Assembly (NCBI GenBank): GCA_002449595.1
Contig: DJXE01000163.1
Location: 1,117-8,223, forward strand
DNA: 7,107 nt
Direction of reading: 5' to 3'
Origin: Lachnospiraceae bacterium UBA7012
GTDB taxonomy: Bacteria; Bacillota; Clostridia; Lachnospirales; Lachnospiraceae
The notes beneath the pieces were generated by a model, which had not been told where the DNA came from, ran no database searches, and was given only the letters and a program-made list of their open reading frames with translations. Positions 6,205 through 7,107 of the stretch are shown here, in pieces. Numbering within the stretch: position 1 is the first letter of the stretch; each line of letters starts with the position of its first letter. The position numbers and the translations under genes were made by a program.

Positions 6205-6580
6205 ATTGTTCCTTCATTTTCTTCTCGTAGTACGCATTCAGCTTCCGGTAGGTCTCCTCGCTGATGTCGTGCTCGATCTTGCAGGCCTCCTCCATCGCCT
6301 CTTCCTCGTCGATGCCGATCGCAACGAGGATGTTCGTGAGGAGCTGGTGCCGCTGGTAGATCCGGTGCGCGACTTCCGAGCCGCTCTCGGTCAGGGTGAT
6401 GAGCCCGACTTCACTCATCTCGATGTAGCCGCTCTCACGGAGCTTCTTCATCGCTATGCTGATGCTCGGCTTGGAGTATCCCATCTCCGTCGCGATGTCG
6501 ATGGAACGGACCTGTCCGTTGCGCTGTGTCAGCATCAGGATCTTCTCAAGATAGTCTTCTGCAGATTCATGTAAAACCAT
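6203..6580 (-). CDS. DtxR/MntR-family metal-dependent transcriptional repressor
   Basis: This 125-residue cytoplasmic DNA-binding regulator has an N-terminal winged helix-turn-helix (about 1-70, recognition region near SKPSISIAMKKLRESGYI at 36-53) followed by the metal-binding dimerisation domain. It ends without the SH3-like third domain of DtxR/IdeR, so in length it resembles MntR. Predicted metal ligands by alignment to both families are D9, E12, H78, C100, E103 and H104. C100, in EEACKIEH, sits where DtxR has Cys102; Mn-sensing MntR of Bacillus has Glu there. This favours Fe(II) sensing over Mn(II), though metal choice in the family is not set by one residue. The ATG is preceded by a weak site (AAGTGG, 8-nt spacing). 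It starts 74 nt after glgB, beyond a terminator-like hairpin, and ends 15 nt before pseB. A FeoA gene lies at the far end of the same gene row, which also fits an iron role. Confidence 0.92.
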   Translation of the reverse strand: MVLHESAEDYLEKILMLTQRNGQVRSIDIATEMGYSKPSISIAMKKLRESGYIEMSEVGLITLTESGSEVAHRIYQRHQLLTNILVAIGIDEEEAMEEACKIEHDISEETYRKLNAYYEKKMKEQ

Positions 6581-6589
6581 AATTCATAC

Positions 6590-6611
6590 CACTTTCAAAA
6601 CTGCAAAAGTG
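6590..6611. promoter_or_regulatory. Short dyad upstream of the regulator, candidate operator
   Basis: CACTTT at 6590-6595 is repeated inverted as AAAGTG at 6606-6611, with a 10-nt spacer. The dyad ends 10 nt before the regulator's start codon and overlaps the edge of the terminator-like hairpin. DtxR-family proteins bind dyads of similar overall span and often control their own genes, so this is a plausible autoregulatory site. It does not match the classic DtxR or MntR consensus, and a 6-bp repeat can arise by chance. Confidence 0.2.
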
Positions 6612-6642
6612 AAGATTGCGTCCCCGCCAGTCTTCCTTTTTT
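6601..6642. terminator. Likely bidirectional intrinsic terminator after glgB
   Basis: GAAGA/TCTTC arms (6611-6615 and 6631-6635) close an imperfect stem that continues through GCG/CGC to a short G-rich loop. On the plus strand the stem is followed by six T (6637-6642). On the minus strand it is followed by CTTTT, which can also pair with the upstream A-run to lengthen the stem with one bulge. It lies just after the glgB stop codon and so should separate glgB from the regulator-pseB message. The stem is imperfect, so termination may be incomplete. Confidence 0.5.
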
Positions 6643-6654
6643 ACTTATAGTGCC

Positions 6655-7107
6655 TTACTTTTTCCTGACCGTCTTTTTCTGTTCCGGCTTCTTCTGGCCT
6701 GCCTTTCCCTGTTCTGCTTTTTTCTGTTCCGTTTTTTTAACCTGCTTCTTTTCCGGTGCCTTCTGCTCCGGCTTCGCCTCCTCCGGCTGGATCTCGAAGA
6801 TGAGGCCGCCGTACTTGGGCAGGTCAAACTCGATGTACTGGTCCCTGTAGTCGCAGAGGCCATCCTTGGACTTGAGTGTCTTCGGCATCGTCACGTCGCC
6901 GAAGCCGCCGAACTTCTCGTCGTCGCTGTTCAGGATCAGCTTGTACTTGCCCTTTGCGGGCACGCCGATCCGGAAGTTCTCGTACCGCATCGGTGTCATG
7001 TTCAGGATGAACATCAGCTGCTTCCCGTTCGAGCGGCCCTTGCGCACGAAGCTGTAGATGCTGCGCGACGTGTCGTCCGCGTTGATCCACTCGAAGCCCG
7101 CCCACTC
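6655..7107 (-). CDS. glgB: 1,4-alpha-glucan branching enzyme, C-terminal fragment
   Basis: This is the last 150 residues of a gene entering from the right edge. It begins EWAGFEWINADDTSRSIYSF and continues with a C-terminal all-beta domain of GlgB type: LMFILNMTPM at 31-40, FRIGVPAKGKYKLILNSDDEKFGG spread over 45-68, and a closing IEFDLPKYGGLIFEI at 92-106. GlgB makes the alpha-1,6 branches of glycogen in the cytoplasm; its catalytic domain is outside the window. The normal fold ends near residue 108. After it comes a tail of about 42 residues made almost only of Lys, Gln, Glu, Pro and Ala, with degenerate EQKK units, ending TVRKK. The frame is open throughout and stops at TAA, so the tail is real coding sequence here and not a window artefact. 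A terminator-like hairpin follows. Confidence 0.9.
   Translation of the reverse strand, partial: EWAGFEWINADDTSRSIYSFVRKGRSNGKQLMFILNMTPMRYENFRIGVPAKGKYKLILNSDDEKFGGFGDVTMPKTLKSKDGLCDYRDQYIEFDLPKYGGLIFEIQPEEAKPEQKAPEKKQVKKTEQKKAEQGKAGQKKPEQKKTVRKK
6674..6771 (-). repeat. Degenerate direct repeats coding the GlgB tail
   Basis: The 13-base string TTTTTCTGTTCCG (plus strand) occurs at 6674-6686 and again, identical, at 6719-6731, exactly 45 bases or 15 codons apart. A diverged copy, TTCTGCTCCGG, lies at 6761-6771. In the minus-strand frame each codes for a PEQK/TEQKK unit. The pyrimidine-rich plus strand stands out from the GC-balanced neighbouring DNA and suggests growth of the tail by duplication or slippage in units of three. 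Confidence 0.6.

Noticed and set aside
6655..6783. Frameshift producing the Lys-rich GlgB tail
   Set aside because: The frame is continuous from the conserved domain through the tail to TAA, and the repeat spacing is a multiple of three.
1..7107. Insertion sequences, CRISPR array, tRNA or rRNA genes
   Set aside because: No transposase-like protein, regularly spaced repeats, cloverleaf or rRNA sequence was seen anywhere in the window.

Overview
The window looks like ordinary chromosome from a GC-rich anaerobic Bacillota, most likely a clostridial or Lachnospiraceae-type organism. This placement rests on gene content and protein flavour only: clostridial-type formate-tetrahydrofolate ligase, a DtxR-family regulator, an FeoA-type protein, glycogen metabolism, and strongly GC-biased third codon positions. 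No rRNA or other marker is present to fix the taxon. All seven genes, two of them cut by the window edges, lie on the minus strand, so transcription runs from right to left.

In transcription order the layout is: the 3' end of a glycogen branching enzyme gene (glgB, 7107-6655) with an unusual Lys/Gln/Glu-rich tail; a likely bidirectional terminator; a short DtxR/MntR-family metal-dependent repressor (6580-6203); pseB (6187-5174) and pseC (5055-3787), the first two steps of pseudaminic-acid-type sugar synthesis; fhs (3672-1996), the one-carbon/folate enzyme; a GH13 oligo-1,6-glucosidase (1887-121); and the first 28 codons of a FeoA-family ferrous iron transport protein (86-1), which no long open frame reveals because it runs off the left edge.

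The regulator and pseB are only 15 nt apart, with the pseB ribosome binding site overlapping the regulator's stop codon, so these two are almost certainly co-transcribed. The glucosidase and feoA are 34 nt apart with no visible terminator. The other three gaps (118, 114 and 108 nt) each contain at least one hairpin without a U-tract. The most striking is a 15-bp stem with one bulged base, 24 nt upstream of the pseC start. No convincing sigma-A promoter was found in any gap.

The window does not contain an obvious new system. The best leads are: (1) the regulator carries a Cys where MntR has Glu, which points to iron sensing, and it sits in the same gene row as feoA and directly in front of pseB; (2) the strong hairpin in the pseC leader; (3) family-atypical insertions in PseC and in the glucosidase, the latter just after the third catalytic residue; (4) the repetitive charged tail of GlgB; and (5) a pseudaminic acid pathway that stops after PseC and gives way to unrelated metabolic genes.
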